A stretch of DNA of 64,000 bases from Achromobacter spanius (GTDB taxonomy: Bacteria; Pseudomonadota; Gammaproteobacteria; Burkholderiales; Burkholderiaceae_B), in assembly GCF_002812705.1 (NCBI RefSeq), contig NZ_CP025030.1:4898001-4962000 (forward strand), written 5' to 3'. This document shows, in pieces, positions 54,195 through 63,240 of the stretch. The stretch's first letter is position 1. Each line of letters begins with the position of its first letter. The notes below the pieces were generated by a model, which had not been told where the DNA came from, searched no databases, and was given only the letters and a program-made list of their open reading frames with translations. Made by a program: the position numbers and the translations under genes.

Positions 54195-54213
54195 GAAAAT
54201 GAGAACCATTCTC
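54195..54213 (+). promoter_or_regulatory. Fur/Mur-type operator of mntH
   Basis: GAAAATGAGAACCATTCTC, containing the perfect palindrome TGAGAA-cca-TTCTCA, agrees with 15 of 19 Fur consensus positions. It ends immediately before the AGGAG ribosome-binding site at 54214, so the regulator would block elongation or translation start. Responder may be Fur, Mur or MntR. Confidence 0.7.
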
Positions 54214-54224
54214 AGGAGCGCCGC

Positions 54225-55514
54225 ATGACCAGTTTCATCTACGCGATCTCAGGCGGCAAAGCCGCCCTGGCCCAGGACGCCCAAGTGTCGGCGAACCTGC
54301 GCCGCATGGTCGGCTCGGGCATTCTGGTGGCCGTGGGCTACATCGATCCGGGCAACTGGGCGACAGACATCGCGGGCGGCAGCGGCTTCGGCTACGGCCT
54401 GCTGATGGTCGTCATCACCTCGGCATTCCTGGCGCTGGGCTTCCAGATTTTGGTGTCGCGCCTGGCGCTGGCCACCGGGCAAGACCTGGCCACGCTGACC
54501 GCTCGCCATCTGCCCGCGCGTTGGTCCAAGGCCGCGTGGCTGGCGGGCGAAGCCGCCATTCTGGCCACCGCCCTGGCTGAACTGATCGGCGGGGCCATTG
54601 CGTTGCGGCTGTTGTTCGACCTGCCCCTGATCGCGGGTGTGGCCGTAACCGGGGTAGGTACGTTCGCCGTGCTGGCCTTGACGCGCGGCAACGCCGACCG
54701 CCATGAACGGGTCATCGCGGTGCTGCTGGGCGTGGTGGCCGCGTCGTTCGTGTTCCTGCTGTTCAAGGCGAATCCCAACTGGACGGCCGTGGCGCACGGC
54801 GTCACGGAAACCGGTGAGGCATTGCGCAATCCCCAGGGTTTCCTGATTGCGCTGGGCATCCTGGGCGCCACCTTGATGCCGCACAACCTGTATCTGCATT
54901 CCGGCTCGCTGGCGGAACGCGCGCAGTCGCTGCCGTCGTCCGCGCGCGGCATGGCGATGCGCGTGGCCCGCAACGACACCATCGTGTCGCTGGGCGTGGC
55001 CATGCTGATCAACTCGGCGATCATGATCGTGGCGGCCGCCTCGCTGTCAGGATCGGGCCTGATCGTATCCAGCCTGGATGACGCGCACGCCGTCATCGGC
55101 CACAACCTGGGCATCGGCGCCGCGGTCGTCTTCGCGGTGGCGCTGTACGCCGCCGGGCAAAGCTCCACGATCACCGGGGTGCTGGCCGGACGCATCCTGT
55201 CCAAGGGTTTCCAGATTCGCAGCAACTGGTCGGATCGGCGCCGCGCACTGGCCACCCGCTTGATTGCGGGCGCGGCGGCCGTCGGTCTGCTGATCTTCAC
55301 GGGCGGCAAGGATCCCGACGAATTGCTCGTGCTGAGCCAGGTCATCCTGAGCCTGGCCCTGCCCTTCGCGCTGGGCCCGCTGGTGGTGTTGGCCTGCCGC
55401 AAGGGCGTGATGGGCCACTATGCGTTGCGCGGCGCCTGGGCCTGGGCCGCCATCAGCGCCACCGTGGGCATCGTGATCCTGGACGGCTACCTGCTTGTCG
55501 ACATGATGGTCTAG
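54225..55514 (+). CDS. mntH: Nramp-family divalent metal (Mn2+) transporter
   Basis: 429 aa, about 11 membrane segments. TM1 metal-binding motif GYIDPGNWATDIAGG near residue 37 (family DPGN), and TM6 motif GATLMPHNLYLHSGSL near residue 215 (MPHN). Proton-coupled import of Mn2+ or Fe2+. Start at 54225 follows AGGAG and the Fur-type box; a longer frame to 54060 crosses the operator. Confidence 0.94.
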   Translation: MTSFIYAISGGKAALAQDAQVSANLRRMVGSGILVAVGYIDPGNWATDIAGGSGFGYGLLMVVITSAFLALGFQILVSRLALATGQDLATLTARHLPARWSKAAWLAGEAAILATALAELIGGAIALRLLFDLPLIAGVAVTGVGTFAVLALTRGNADRHERVIAVLLGVVAASFVFLLFKANPNWTAVAHGVTETGEALRNPQGFLIALGILGATLMPHNLYLHSGSLAERAQSLPSSARGMAMRVARNDTIVSLGVAMLINSAIMIVAAASLSGSGLIVSSLDDAHAVIGHNLGIGAAVVFAVALYAAGQSSTITGVLAGRILSKGFQIRSNWSDRRRALATRLIAGAAAVGLLIFTGGKDPDELLVLSQVILSLALPFALGPLVVLACRKGVMGHYALRGAWAWAAISATVGIVILDGYLLVDMMV

Positions 55515-55522
55515 GCCAAAAA

Positions 55523-55546
55523 AAACGCCAGCGTCTGCTGGCGTTT
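55523..55546. terminator. Bidirectional Rho-independent terminator
   Basis: AAACGCCAGC-gtct-GCTGGCGTTT with A-run before and T-rich after, between mntH (+) and the 73-aa gene (-). Confidence 0.88.
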
Positions 55547-55593
55547 CTTTGGCTTGCCGCTTGCGCCGTGGTGGCGGCGGGCGGGCTCGCGCC

Positions 55594-55815
55594 TTAGTGG
55601 TAGGCGGAGACGACCGGATGCTGCTTTCGGCCCACGTCCATGTCGTGCAGAACTTCGCCGACAGCGCCGCCGAAGGAGGCCACGCGCACCTTCAGGCGCA
55701 GCCATAGGCCACGGTTGAAGGGACCGGACAGGGTTTCCGCTTTGACGGCCTCGCGGATCAAGGACCGCTCCAGCGCATCCGACATACGGGCATTTTTCAA
55801 CGCGGTATCGCTCAT
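55594..55815 (-). CDS. 73-aa protein of unknown function
   Basis: Mostly helical and basic, with no signal peptide; residues 1-50 are charged (LERSLIREAVKAETLSG). AAGGAGAG precedes the ATG at 55815, which decides the start against a longer frame to 55941. Single gene between terminators and the tetR gene. Not recognised; the good initiation site argues that it is real. Confidence 0.7.
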   Translation of the reverse strand: MSDTALKNARMSDALERSLIREAVKAETLSGPFNRGLWLRLKVRVASFGGAVGEVLHDMDVGRKQHPVVSAYH

Positions 55816-55996
55816 GATTCTCTCCTTGAGAAAGCGCGATGTGGAACAACACGACTTCATGTTAGATCCGCGTTTGTTGCGTCGCAATAAAAACTTCAAG
55901 CATTTTTTTAATCGTTGTGCAATGGGTACAAACACCACCAAAGCGGTGCAAGTGGCACCACGTTAAGCACTAGTTCTGTGCAGCGCCGTCCCCCAT

Positions 55997-56638
55997 TCAG
56001 ACGACTCGATACGCCTGAATCAGCTTGTCGGCCATCTCCGCCACGCGCCCGGCCGGGCCGCCCTCGCCGAATAGCTGGCTGGAAACAAAGGCGCCTTCAA
56101 TCAACAGCAGCAAGCCGTCGGCCAAGGCCTCGGGGTCGTGCGCGCCCATGCCTGCCGCCATCTCGTTCAAGCGGCGCCGCAGCTCTAGCTTGTGCTCCAC
56201 GGCCACCGCGCGGGCCGGATGGTGGGGTTCGGGGTATTCGACTGCCGCGTTGGTCAGCCCACAACCGCGATAGCCGTTTACCACCGCGCGCTTGCTCAGA
56301 CCCGACAGGTAGTCCAGCAACTGCGCGCGCGGGTCGCCCGGATGTGCGGCGCAAGCAGCATCGAAACGTGCCCAGAATTCGCCCTCGTAATCCCGCAGAT
56401 AGGCCGCCGCCAATTCGTCCTTGGACGAAAAACTGCGGTATAGGCTGGGCTTGGTCACGCCGGCTTGATTGACGATGGCGTCCACGCCCACGGCGCGGAT
56501 GCCATCGCGGTAGAACATTTCGCGCGCCGTCTTGCGGATGCGGTCGGCCGCAAGCAGCGGCTTGGCGGCGGGTTGCGCCACTGTCGTGGACGAAATATCG
56601 GGTGCGATATCGGACGCGGGGGAAGGCTTGGTGGCCAT
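55997..56638 (-). CDS. TetR-family transcriptional regulator
   Basis: 213 aa. The HTH spans about residues 36-80 (ADRIRKTAREMFYRDGIRAV, GVTKPSLYRSFSSKDELAAA) after a Pro/Ser-rich N-terminal leader of about 30 residues. The C-terminal ligand domain is TetR_C-like. CAGGAG precedes the ATG at 56638. Divergent from an MFS transporter across a perfect 20-bp inverted repeat, so it most likely represses the transporter and itself and responds to its substrate. Confidence 0.9.
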   Translation of the reverse strand: MATKPSPASDIAPDISSTTVAQPAAKPLLAADRIRKTAREMFYRDGIRAVGVDAIVNQAGVTKPSLYRSFSSKDELAAAYLRDYEGEFWARFDAACAAHPGDPRAQLLDYLSGLSKRAVVNGYRGCGLTNAAVEYPEPHHPARAVAVEHKLELRRRLNEMAAGMGAHDPEALADGLLLLIEGAFVSSQLFGEGGPAGRVAEMADKLIQAYRVV

Positions 56639-56685
56639 GCTGGACTCCTGAAAACGGCGCGAAAAACACATTCATCAAAAAGCGC

Positions 56686-56715
56686 TTGACGATGTTACTG
56701 ACCGGTACGTACTAT
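56686..56715 (+). promoter_or_regulatory. Sigma70-like promoter of the MFS gene
   Basis: TTGACG (56686-56691), 18-nt spacer, TACTAT (56710-56715). The left operator arm fills the spacer exactly. Confidence 0.6.
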
Positions 56716-56755
56716 TCGCAAATTCGCAAACCCGATACGTACCGGTCAGTAACAT
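56692..56755. promoter_or_regulatory. Paired TetR-type operators: perfect 20-bp inverted repeat
   Basis: ATGTTACTGACCGGTACGTA (56692-56711) and its exact complement (56736-56755) are separated by 24 nt that include a direct repeat TTCGCAAA / TTCGCAAA. Each arm has an ACCGGT core with partial dyad symmetry, so each may bind a dimer. The right arm ends on the MFS start codon. Confidence 0.8.
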
Positions 56756-58037
56756 GATTATAACCCACCCCCCAATCCCCTTCCGCCGCGCCGGGCAAAA
56801 GTACGCTTTTGTCGTGGTCGCGGTGATATTCCTGGCCTTGCTCGTGTCTGCCGGGCTGCGCTCCACGCCCAGCGTACTGCTGGTACCGCTGGAAGAAGCC
56901 TTTGGCTGGAGCCGCAGTTCGATTTCATTCGCCGCCGCCGCGGGCATCTTTCTTTATGGACTGGTCGGCCCCTTCGCCGCCGCCGCGATGGAACGCTTTG
57001 GCTTGCGCCGCGTGCTGATCACCGCGCTGGTCCTGATGTCCGCCTCCAGCGCGGTCAGCGCGTACATGACCGAGCCCTGGCACCTGCTGATGAGCTGGGG
57101 CGTTTTCTCGGGCTTGAGCTCCGGCGCCGTCGCCTCCGTGCTGGGCGCCACGATCGTAAACCGCTGGTTCACCAAGCATCGCGGCTTGATGATGGGCTTG
57201 CTGACTGCCAGTACTGCCAGTGGCACGCTGGTATTCCTGCCCATTCTTGCCACCTTGGCGTCTTCCGGAGACTGGACGCGCGTGGTCTGGACGGTGGCGG
57301 CGGCCGCCGCGGCGATGGTGCCGCTGGCCTGGTGGCTGGTGCCCGACCGCCCGGCCAACGTCGGGCTAGTGCCCTTCGGTAGCGACCCGCACGCCCCGCC
57401 CGCTCCCGTTGCGCCGCGCACCGGCATGTTGGCCGCCACGTTCGGCGCTCTGGCGCGCGCGTCCAAGACCCCCACCTTCTGGTTCCTGTTCGCCACATTC
57501 TTCATTTGCGGCTTCACTACCAATGGCCTGGTCGGCACGCACCTGATCGCGCTGTGTGGCGACCACGGCATGCTGGAAGTGCAAGCCGCGGGCCTGCTGG
57601 CATTGATGGGCATCTTTGACTTGGTCGGCACCACGGCCTCGGGCTGGCTGACCGACCGCTACGACCCGCGCAAGCTGCTCTTCGTCTACTACGCCTTACG
57701 CGGCCTGTCGCTGATCTACCTGCCCTACTCCGATTTCTCGTTCTACAGCCTGTCGATCTTCGCCATCTTCTTCGGGCTGGACTGGATTGCCACCGTGCCG
57801 CCCACCCTGCGCCTGACCACCGAAGCCTTCGGCGAGCGCGACGCCGGCATCGTGTTCGGCTGGATCGTCGCGGGCCACCAGTTGGGCGCCGCCAGCGCCG
57901 CCTGGATGGCGGGCGCCATCCGCGAAGCGCAAGGCAGCTACCTGATGGCTTTCGTCATTTCCGGCATCACGGGCTTGATCGCCGCGGTCATCGCCTTGCG
58001 GATCGGCAAAAAACGCGTGGTGCCCCAGCCCGCCTGA
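56754..58037 (+). CDS. MFS transporter controlled by the divergent TetR regulator
   Basis: 427 aa with 12 membrane segments. Resembles the monocarboxylate/oxalate-formate branch: STPSVLLVPLEEAFGWSRSS at TM1 and LIALCGDHGMLEVQAAGLLA before TM8. Substrate unknown. No Shine-Dalgarno sequence precedes the ATG because the operator arm runs up to it; no other in-frame ATG lies near the N-terminus. Confidence 0.88.
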   Translation: MIITHPPIPFRRAGQKYAFVVVAVIFLALLVSAGLRSTPSVLLVPLEEAFGWSRSSISFAAAAGIFLYGLVGPFAAAAMERFGLRRVLITALVLMSASSAVSAYMTEPWHLLMSWGVFSGLSSGAVASVLGATIVNRWFTKHRGLMMGLLTASTASGTLVFLPILATLASSGDWTRVVWTVAAAAAAMVPLAWWLVPDRPANVGLVPFGSDPHAPPAPVAPRTGMLAATFGALARASKTPTFWFLFATFFICGFTTNGLVGTHLIALCGDHGMLEVQAAGLLALMGIFDLVGTTASGWLTDRYDPRKLLFVYYALRGLSLIYLPYSDFSFYSLSIFAIFFGLDWIATVPPTLRLTTEAFGERDAGIVFGWIVAGHQLGAASAAWMAGAIREAQGSYLMAFVISGITGLIAAVIALRIGKKRVVPQPA

Positions 58038-58060
58038 ACGCGATCCTTGCGCGCATGAAA

Positions 58061-58096
58061 ATGCCCGGCATCCGAACTGAACCGGATGCCGGGCAT
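58061..58096. terminator. Strong hairpin between convergent genes
   Basis: ATGCCCGGCATCCG and CGGATGCCGGGCAT form a perfect 14-bp stem around an 8-nt loop, 23 nt after the MFS stop and 25 nt from the livF stop. An AAA precedes it, so it works best on the minus strand. Confidence 0.75.
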
Positions 58097-58121
58097 GTTG
58101 CCTTGCAACGCAACGGGGGTA

Positions 58122-58862
58122 CTAGGCCGAGGCTTCCTCGACTTCGCCCAGATACGCCGCCCTGACCTTCGGGTCATGCAGCATCTGCTTGGCGGGGCCG
58201 GACAGGATGATCTCGCCCGATTCCATCACATAGCCCCGATGGCTGTTTTCCAGCGCCAGGCGCGCGTTCTGTTCGATCAGCAATATCGTCACGCCCTCGC
58301 TGGCTATGGTGCGCACCACCTCGAACACTTTTTCGACCATCAGCGGCGCCAAGCCCATGGAGGGCTCATCAAGCAAAAGCAGCTTGGGGCGCGCGATCAT
58401 GGCGCGGCCCATCGCCACCATCTGCTGCTCACCGCCCGACAAGGTGCCGGCCGCCTGCTTGCGGCGTTCGGCAAGCCGGGGAAACAGCGTGAACACGCGG
58501 TCGGTGTCCTGGCGAATCTGTGCGGCATCGCGGCGGATGTACGCACCCATCGCCAGATTCTCTTCGATGGTCAGTTGGCCAAAGATGCCCCGACCTTCAG
58601 GCACCATGACCAGGCCACGGCGAACCAGCTCATGCGATTTCGTGCCACCGATCGACTGCCCGCCGTAGACGATTTCGCCGCCCGCCAGCGGCACCAGGCC
58701 GCAAATGGCGCGTAGCGTCGTGCTCTTGCCCGCGCCGTTGGCGCCGATCAGGCACACGAGTTCACCCGCGTCCACGCGCAGGTCGATGCCGCGCACGGCA
58801 CGGATACCGCCATACGCCACTTGCAGGCCGCGCAATTCCAATAAGGGTTGGGATGCCGTCAT
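58122..58862 (-). CDS. livF: Branched-chain amino-acid ABC transporter ATPase LivF
   Basis: 246 aa. Walker A GANGAGKST near residue 40, signature LSGGEQQMVAMGRAM, Walker B LLLLDEPSMGLAPLMV, and VPEGRGIFGQLTIEENLAMG typical of LivF. Last gene of a five-gene operon; its ATG overlaps the livG stop. Confidence 0.94.
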   Translation of the reverse strand: MTASQPLLELRGLQVAYGGIRAVRGIDLRVDAGELVCLIGANGAGKSTTLRAICGLVPLAGGEIVYGGQSIGGTKSHELVRRGLVMVPEGRGIFGQLTIEENLAMGAYIRRDAAQIRQDTDRVFTLFPRLAERRKQAAGTLSGGEQQMVAMGRAMIARPKLLLLDEPSMGLAPLMVEKVFEVVRTIASEGVTILLIEQNARLALENSHRGYVMESGEIILSGPAKQMLHDPKVRAAYLGEVEEASA

Positions 58863-59662
58863 GATGCCGGGCTCTCCTTGTGAATCAGCGGGTCTTGCGC
58901 CGCGCCGGCGCCCAGATACGCTTCGATAACCTTCGGGTCGCGCTGCACCTGGGCGGGCTTGCCCATGGCCAGCACCTTGCCGTATTCCAGCACCAGCACC
59001 CGGTCGCACAGACCCATCACCAGCTTCATGTCGTGCTCGATGAGCAGCACCGTGACGCCATCGTCGCGGATCTTTTCGACCAGCTTGCGCAGCACCACCG
59101 TTTCCGATGCATTCATGCCGGCCGCGGGTTCGTCCAGCGCCAGCAGCTTCGGGTCCGTGGCCAGGGCGCGCGCAATTTCCAGGCGGCGTTGATCGCCGTA
59201 TGGCAAGGAGCGCGCGACGTCGTTGGCGCGATGGCCGATGCCCACGTAGTCCAGCAGTTCCTGCGCCCGCGCCTCGATGGCCGCTTCCTCCGCCCTCGTG
59301 GCGCGCGTGCGCAACACCGCGCCCAAGACGCCTGCCTTGGTGCGCAGGTGGCGCCCAATCATCACGTTCTCGATGGCGGACAAATTGGCGAACAGGCGTA
59401 TGTTCTGGAACGTGCGCGCCAGCCCCGCGTAGGCGACCTCATGCGGCTTCTTGCCGGACAGGGATTCTCCGTTGAACGTGCAACTGCCGTCCTCCGGGAT
59501 ATACAAGCCGGTCAGCACGTTGAACAGCGTGGTCTTGCCCGCGCCGTTCGGGCCGATCAGGCCATAGATTTCGCCCTGCTCAATATCGAAACTGACATCC
59601 GACAAGGCTTGCAGGCCGCCAAAGCGTTTGCCCAGCCCCTGCGCTTGCAGCAACTTGCTCAT
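58859..59662 (-). CDS. livG: Branched-chain amino-acid ABC transporter ATPase LivG
   Basis: 267 aa. Walker A GPNGAGKTT near residue 38, the LivG insert GLARTFQNIRLFANLSAIENV, Walker B LLALDEPAAGMNASET. ATG overlaps the livM stop by 4 nt. The longer frame to 60148 lies inside livM. Confidence 0.94.
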   Translation of the reverse strand: MSKLLQAQGLGKRFGGLQALSDVSFDIEQGEIYGLIGPNGAGKTTLFNVLTGLYIPEDGSCTFNGESLSGKKPHEVAYAGLARTFQNIRLFANLSAIENVMIGRHLRTKAGVLGAVLRTRATRAEEAAIEARAQELLDYVGIGHRANDVARSLPYGDQRRLEIARALATDPKLLALDEPAAGMNASETVVLRKLVEKIRDDGVTVLLIEHDMKLVMGLCDRVLVLEYGKVLAMGKPAQVQRDPKVIEAYLGAGAAQDPLIHKESPAS

Positions 59663-60750
59663 GCCGCGCCTCCTTGCGTCTTCGACGACAGCTCGCGCTT
59701 GCGCACGGCCGACGGCCACAAGCCCGCCGGGCGGAACAGCATGACGCACACCATGGCCAAACCGAACAACAGCATGCGGATGCCTTCGGGGTCCAGCACC
59801 ACGGCGCCAAACACCATGTGCTGGAAGGGTTCCACCACCGCGCGCAAGAATTCCGGCAAGGCCGCCAGGATCAGTGCGCCCAGGATGACGCCCGGGATAT
59901 GCCCCATGCCGCCCAGCACCACCATGCACAGGATCGAAATCGACTCCATCAGCGAGAAGCTCTCGGGGCTGACAAAGCCCTGCATCGACGCGAACAACGC
60001 GCCGGCCACGCCGCCGAAAGACGCGCCCATGGCGAACGCCAGCAGCTTGATGTTGCGGGTGTTGATACCCATGGCCTTGGCCGCGATCTCGTCTTCGCGG
60101 ATGGCTTCCCAAGCTCGGCCGATGCGGGAATTCTGCAGGCGCACGCACACCACGATGATGATCAGCGTGATGGCCAGCAGCAGGTAGTAGTACTTTTCAG
60201 GCCCGGTGAAGCGCATGCCCAGCAAGCTTTCCGTGCGCCCGAACGAGAACTCGCCCACCTTGAAGGTATCGATGCGGTTGATGCCTTGCGGCCCGTTGGT
60301 GATGTTGATCGGGGCATTCAGGTTGTTCAGGAAGATGCGAATGATCTCCCCGAAGCCCAAGGTCACGATGGCCAGGTAGTCGCCCCGCAATTTCAGCGTT
60401 GGCGCCCCCAGCAGCACGCCAAACAGGCAGGCCACGGCCAGCGCAATCGGCAAGATCGCCCAGAACGGCAGGTGCAGCCCGAAATGCGGCGACGCCAGCA
60501 GCGCCCAGGTATACGCGCCCACCGCATAGAACGCGATGTAGCCCAGATCCAGCAAGCCGGCAAAGCCCACCACGATGTTCAGGCCCAGCGACAGCATCAC
60601 ATACAGCAGCGCAAAATTCAGGATGCGCACCCAGCTCTGGCCGGCCATGCCGATCACAAAGGGCAGCACCGCCAGCACGATGCCGATAAGCGCAATGCCG
60701 ATCAGGTTGCGGGTCGACAGCCCGCTGTTTTTTTTCAGGGATACGTTCAT
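59659..60750 (-). CDS. livM: Branched-chain amino-acid ABC transporter permease LivM
   Basis: 363 aa with about 9-10 membrane segments. LivM motifs: LNIVVGFAGLLDLGYIAFYAVGAY, APTLKLRGDYLAIVTLGFGE, WEAIREDEIAAKAMGIN. Overlaps livH and livG by 4 nt each. Confidence 0.93.
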   Translation of the reverse strand: MNVSLKKNSGLSTRNLIGIALIGIVLAVLPFVIGMAGQSWVRILNFALLYVMLSLGLNIVVGFAGLLDLGYIAFYAVGAYTWALLASPHFGLHLPFWAILPIALAVACLFGVLLGAPTLKLRGDYLAIVTLGFGEIIRIFLNNLNAPINITNGPQGINRIDTFKVGEFSFGRTESLLGMRFTGPEKYYYLLLAITLIIIVVCVRLQNSRIGRAWEAIREDEIAAKAMGINTRNIKLLAFAMGASFGGVAGALFASMQGFVSPESFSLMESISILCMVVLGGMGHIPGVILGALILAALPEFLRAVVEPFQHMVFGAVVLDPEGIRMLLFGLAMVCVMLFRPAGLWPSAVRKRELSSKTQGGAA

Positions 60751-61676
60751 GCCCGGTCTCCCACGCGTTCGCCCAAGAGGCCGGAAGGACGGAAGATCAG
60801 CACCAGCACCAGCACGAAGAACGCAAACACGTCCTGATAATGGCTGCCCAAAAAGCCGCCCGTGATATCGCCGATATAACCCGCGCCCAGCGATTCGATC
60901 ACGCCCAGCAGCAGCCCGCCCACCATGGCGCCCACCATGCTGCCGATGCCGCCCAGCACCGCGGCGGTAAACGCCTTCAGGCCCAGCATGAAGCCCATGG
61001 TGTATTGCGACACGCCGTAATAGGTGGCGACCATCATGCCCGCCACGGCGGCGAGCGCCGAGCCGATCAGGAACGCCGCCGAAATCACGGTATTGATGTT
61101 CACGCCCATCAGCCCCGCCACTTCGCGGTTCTGCGCAGTGGCGCGCATGGCCGTGCCCAGGCGGGTCTTGTGAACGATGGCCAGCAAGCCGCCCATGATC
61201 AGCGCCGCAATCACCACGATGGCGATCTGCAAGGTGCTCATGCGGGCGCCGGCAAACTCGAACACGCGCGGCGACAGCACCTGCGGAAAGTTCAGGTAGT
61301 TGCGGCCCCAGGCCATCATCGCCACGTTTTGCAAGATGATGGACACGCCGATCGCGGTGATCAGCGCCGCCAGGCGCGGCGCGCGGCGCAGCGGCCGGTA
61401 AGCCACGCGCTCGGCCGTCCAGCCCACCGCCATGCACAGCGGCACGGACACCAGCAGGCCCACGCCCAGCACCACGAACGCGGACACGCCGGGGTCGCCA
61501 CCGATCAGCGAAATGGCAATCGTGGTGGCCGCCATGGCGCCGATCATGACGACATCGCCATGCGCGAAGTTGATCAGCCCGATGATGCCGTACACCATGG
61601 TGTAGCCAAGGGCGACCAGGGCGTACACGCTGCCTAGCGTGACGCCGTTAATCAGTTGTTGAATGAAGATATCCAT
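60747..61676 (-). CDS. livH: Branched-chain amino-acid ABC transporter permease LivH
   Basis: 309 aa, about 8 membrane segments. Begins MDIFIQQLINGVTLGSVYAL as LivH proteins do; GYTMVYGIIGLINFAHGDVVM and MRATAQNREVAGLMGVNIN (EAA loop) are diagnostic. Start at 61676 is chosen from the family N-terminus. The gap from the binding-protein gene is 155 nt. Confidence 0.93.
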   Translation of the reverse strand: MDIFIQQLINGVTLGSVYALVALGYTMVYGIIGLINFAHGDVVMIGAMAATTIAISLIGGDPGVSAFVVLGVGLLVSVPLCMAVGWTAERVAYRPLRRAPRLAALITAIGVSIILQNVAMMAWGRNYLNFPQVLSPRVFEFAGARMSTLQIAIVVIAALIMGGLLAIVHKTRLGTAMRATAQNREVAGLMGVNINTVISAAFLIGSALAAVAGMMVATYYGVSQYTMGFMLGLKAFTAAVLGGIGSMVGAMVGGLLLGVIESLGAGYIGDITGGFLGSHYQDVFAFFVLVLVLIFRPSGLLGERVGDRA

Positions 61677-61831
61677 AGGGGCCGCGAAAATAAGCCTGGA
61701 AAAATCGCGCAACGCAGCGGCCCTCGTCATGACGAACGGGACGCGGCGGGCACGGCGCCACGCCGAGCGGCGCAAGCGCAAAGAGTGGGCGGACACCGGC
61801 TCAGCCGGCCCCGCCCGGGGTTCAGCCCGCC

Positions 61832-62977
61832 TTAGTTGGCTTGGCTGACCATCGTTTCAACCATCTCCCACTTGCCGTTCTTGACTTCGTAGATGGTGAC
61901 CGAGATTTCCTTGAGATCGCCTTGCGCGTCGTAGGAAATGTGCTCGCTGGTGGCGCCCTTGCGGTTCAGCTTGGCCAGCACCGGCAGGTACTTCTCGGGG
62001 TCGGACGACCCGGCCTGTTCGATGGCCGTGATCATGTTCCAGGCGCCGTCATAGGCGTACGGCGCGTAGACGCCGGGGGCCTTCTTGAAGCGGGCTTCGT
62101 AGCGCTGGGCAAAGTCCTTGCCCGCCGTCATCTTGTCCAGCGGCACACCGGCCAGGGACGCAAACGTGCCGTCGGCGGCATCGCCCGCCAGCTTGATGAA
62201 GGTGTCGCTGCGCGTCATTTCGCCCGAGACAAGCGGAGCCTTCAGGCCCAGCGTGGCCAACTGGCGCTTCATGGGACCGGACTGCGCGTCCAGGCCGCCG
62301 TAGAAAATTGCGTCGGGCGCGGCGCCCTTGATGTTGGTCAGGATGGCCGTGAAGTCATTGGCCTTGTCGGTGGTGTATTCGCGGCGGACCACTTGGCCAC
62401 CGGCGGCCTTCACGGCCTTTTCCACTTCGTCGGCCAGACCTTGGCCGTAGGCCGTGCGGTCGTCGATGATGGCGACCTTCTTGGCCTTCAGGTTCTGCAC
62501 CATGAACTTGCCGACCGCCGCACCCTGCTGGGTGTCGCTGGTCATCATGCGGAACGTGGTTTCGTAGCCCTGCTTGGTGTATTCCGGCGACGTCGCCATG
62601 GCGATCTGCGGCAGACCGGCTTCATGGTAGACACGCGATGCCGGGATGGTGGTGCCCGAGTTGAAGTGGCCCAGGATGCCCACGACTTCCTGGTCGACCA
62701 GTTGCTGCGCCACCTGCACGCCCACGCGCGGATCGGCCTGGTCATCACGCGACACCAGCACGAACTTGGCAGGCTCGCCATCTACCTTGACGCCCTTCTT
62801 GTTGGCTTCTTCCAAAGCCAGGTTCAGCCCGTTCTGCATGTCTTCACCGTAGTGCGACTGCGGACCGGTCAGCGGGGCGGCAAAGCCGAGTTTGATGTCG
62901 GCGGCCGATGCGGCGGCCGTCATGCCCACAGCAGCGATGCTGGCGGCGAGTAGCTTCAAAGTCGTGCGGAACTTCAT
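61832..62977 (-). CDS. livJ: Branched-chain amino-acid-binding periplasmic protein
   Basis: 381 aa. A signal peptide ends near residue 26 (AAVGMTAAASAADI), then type I periplasmic binding fold: KLGFAAPLTGPQSHYGEDMQ, GVQVAQQLVDQEVVGILGHFNSG, AIIDDRTAYGQGLADEVEKA. CGGAGG precedes the ATG. First gene of livJHMGF; binds Leu/Ile/Val or related amino acids. Confidence 0.92.
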   Translation of the reverse strand: MKFRTTLKLLAASIAAVGMTAAASAADIKLGFAAPLTGPQSHYGEDMQNGLNLALEEANKKGVKVDGEPAKFVLVSRDDQADPRVGVQVAQQLVDQEVVGILGHFNSGTTIPASRVYHEAGLPQIAMATSPEYTKQGYETTFRMMTSDTQQGAAVGKFMVQNLKAKKVAIIDDRTAYGQGLADEVEKAVKAAGGQVVRREYTTDKANDFTAILTNIKGAAPDAIFYGGLDAQSGPMKRQLATLGLKAPLVSGEMTRSDTFIKLAGDAADGTFASLAGVPLDKMTAGKDFAQRYEARFKKAPGVYAPYAYDGAWNMITAIEQAGSSDPEKYLPVLAKLNRKGATSEHISYDAQGDLKEISVTIYEVKNGKWEMVETMVSQAN

Positions 62978-63240
62978 GGGGAATCCTCCGGGGTCTCGGA
63001 TGGCCGTGTACTGATAGCGGTACTTAAGGCCTTGTTATACCTGAGCTTTTAGCCAGGCTTTTGGTTTTTCTACTACCGCGGGCCCGGCGGTGGCCGGGTC
63101 CCGCGCATGCATGTTCTGCAAGGTCTGGATGCCGGGTTGCGACATCCAGACTTGAGGTGCGACCGGATTTTCGTTCCAGTGCAACCTTGCCCGATATTGG
63201 AGATAACCCTCAGTCATCGAGGGTTACCCCTCGGTCACCC
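62978..63240. other. Intergenic region between putA and livJ
   Basis: 263 bases holding the liv promoter (not clearly recognised) and a GC-rich hairpin: CGCGGGCCCGGC (63077-63088) against GGCCGGGTCCCGCG (63092-63105). The hairpin has no T-run and may end putA transcription or act in the liv leader. Confidence 0.45.
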
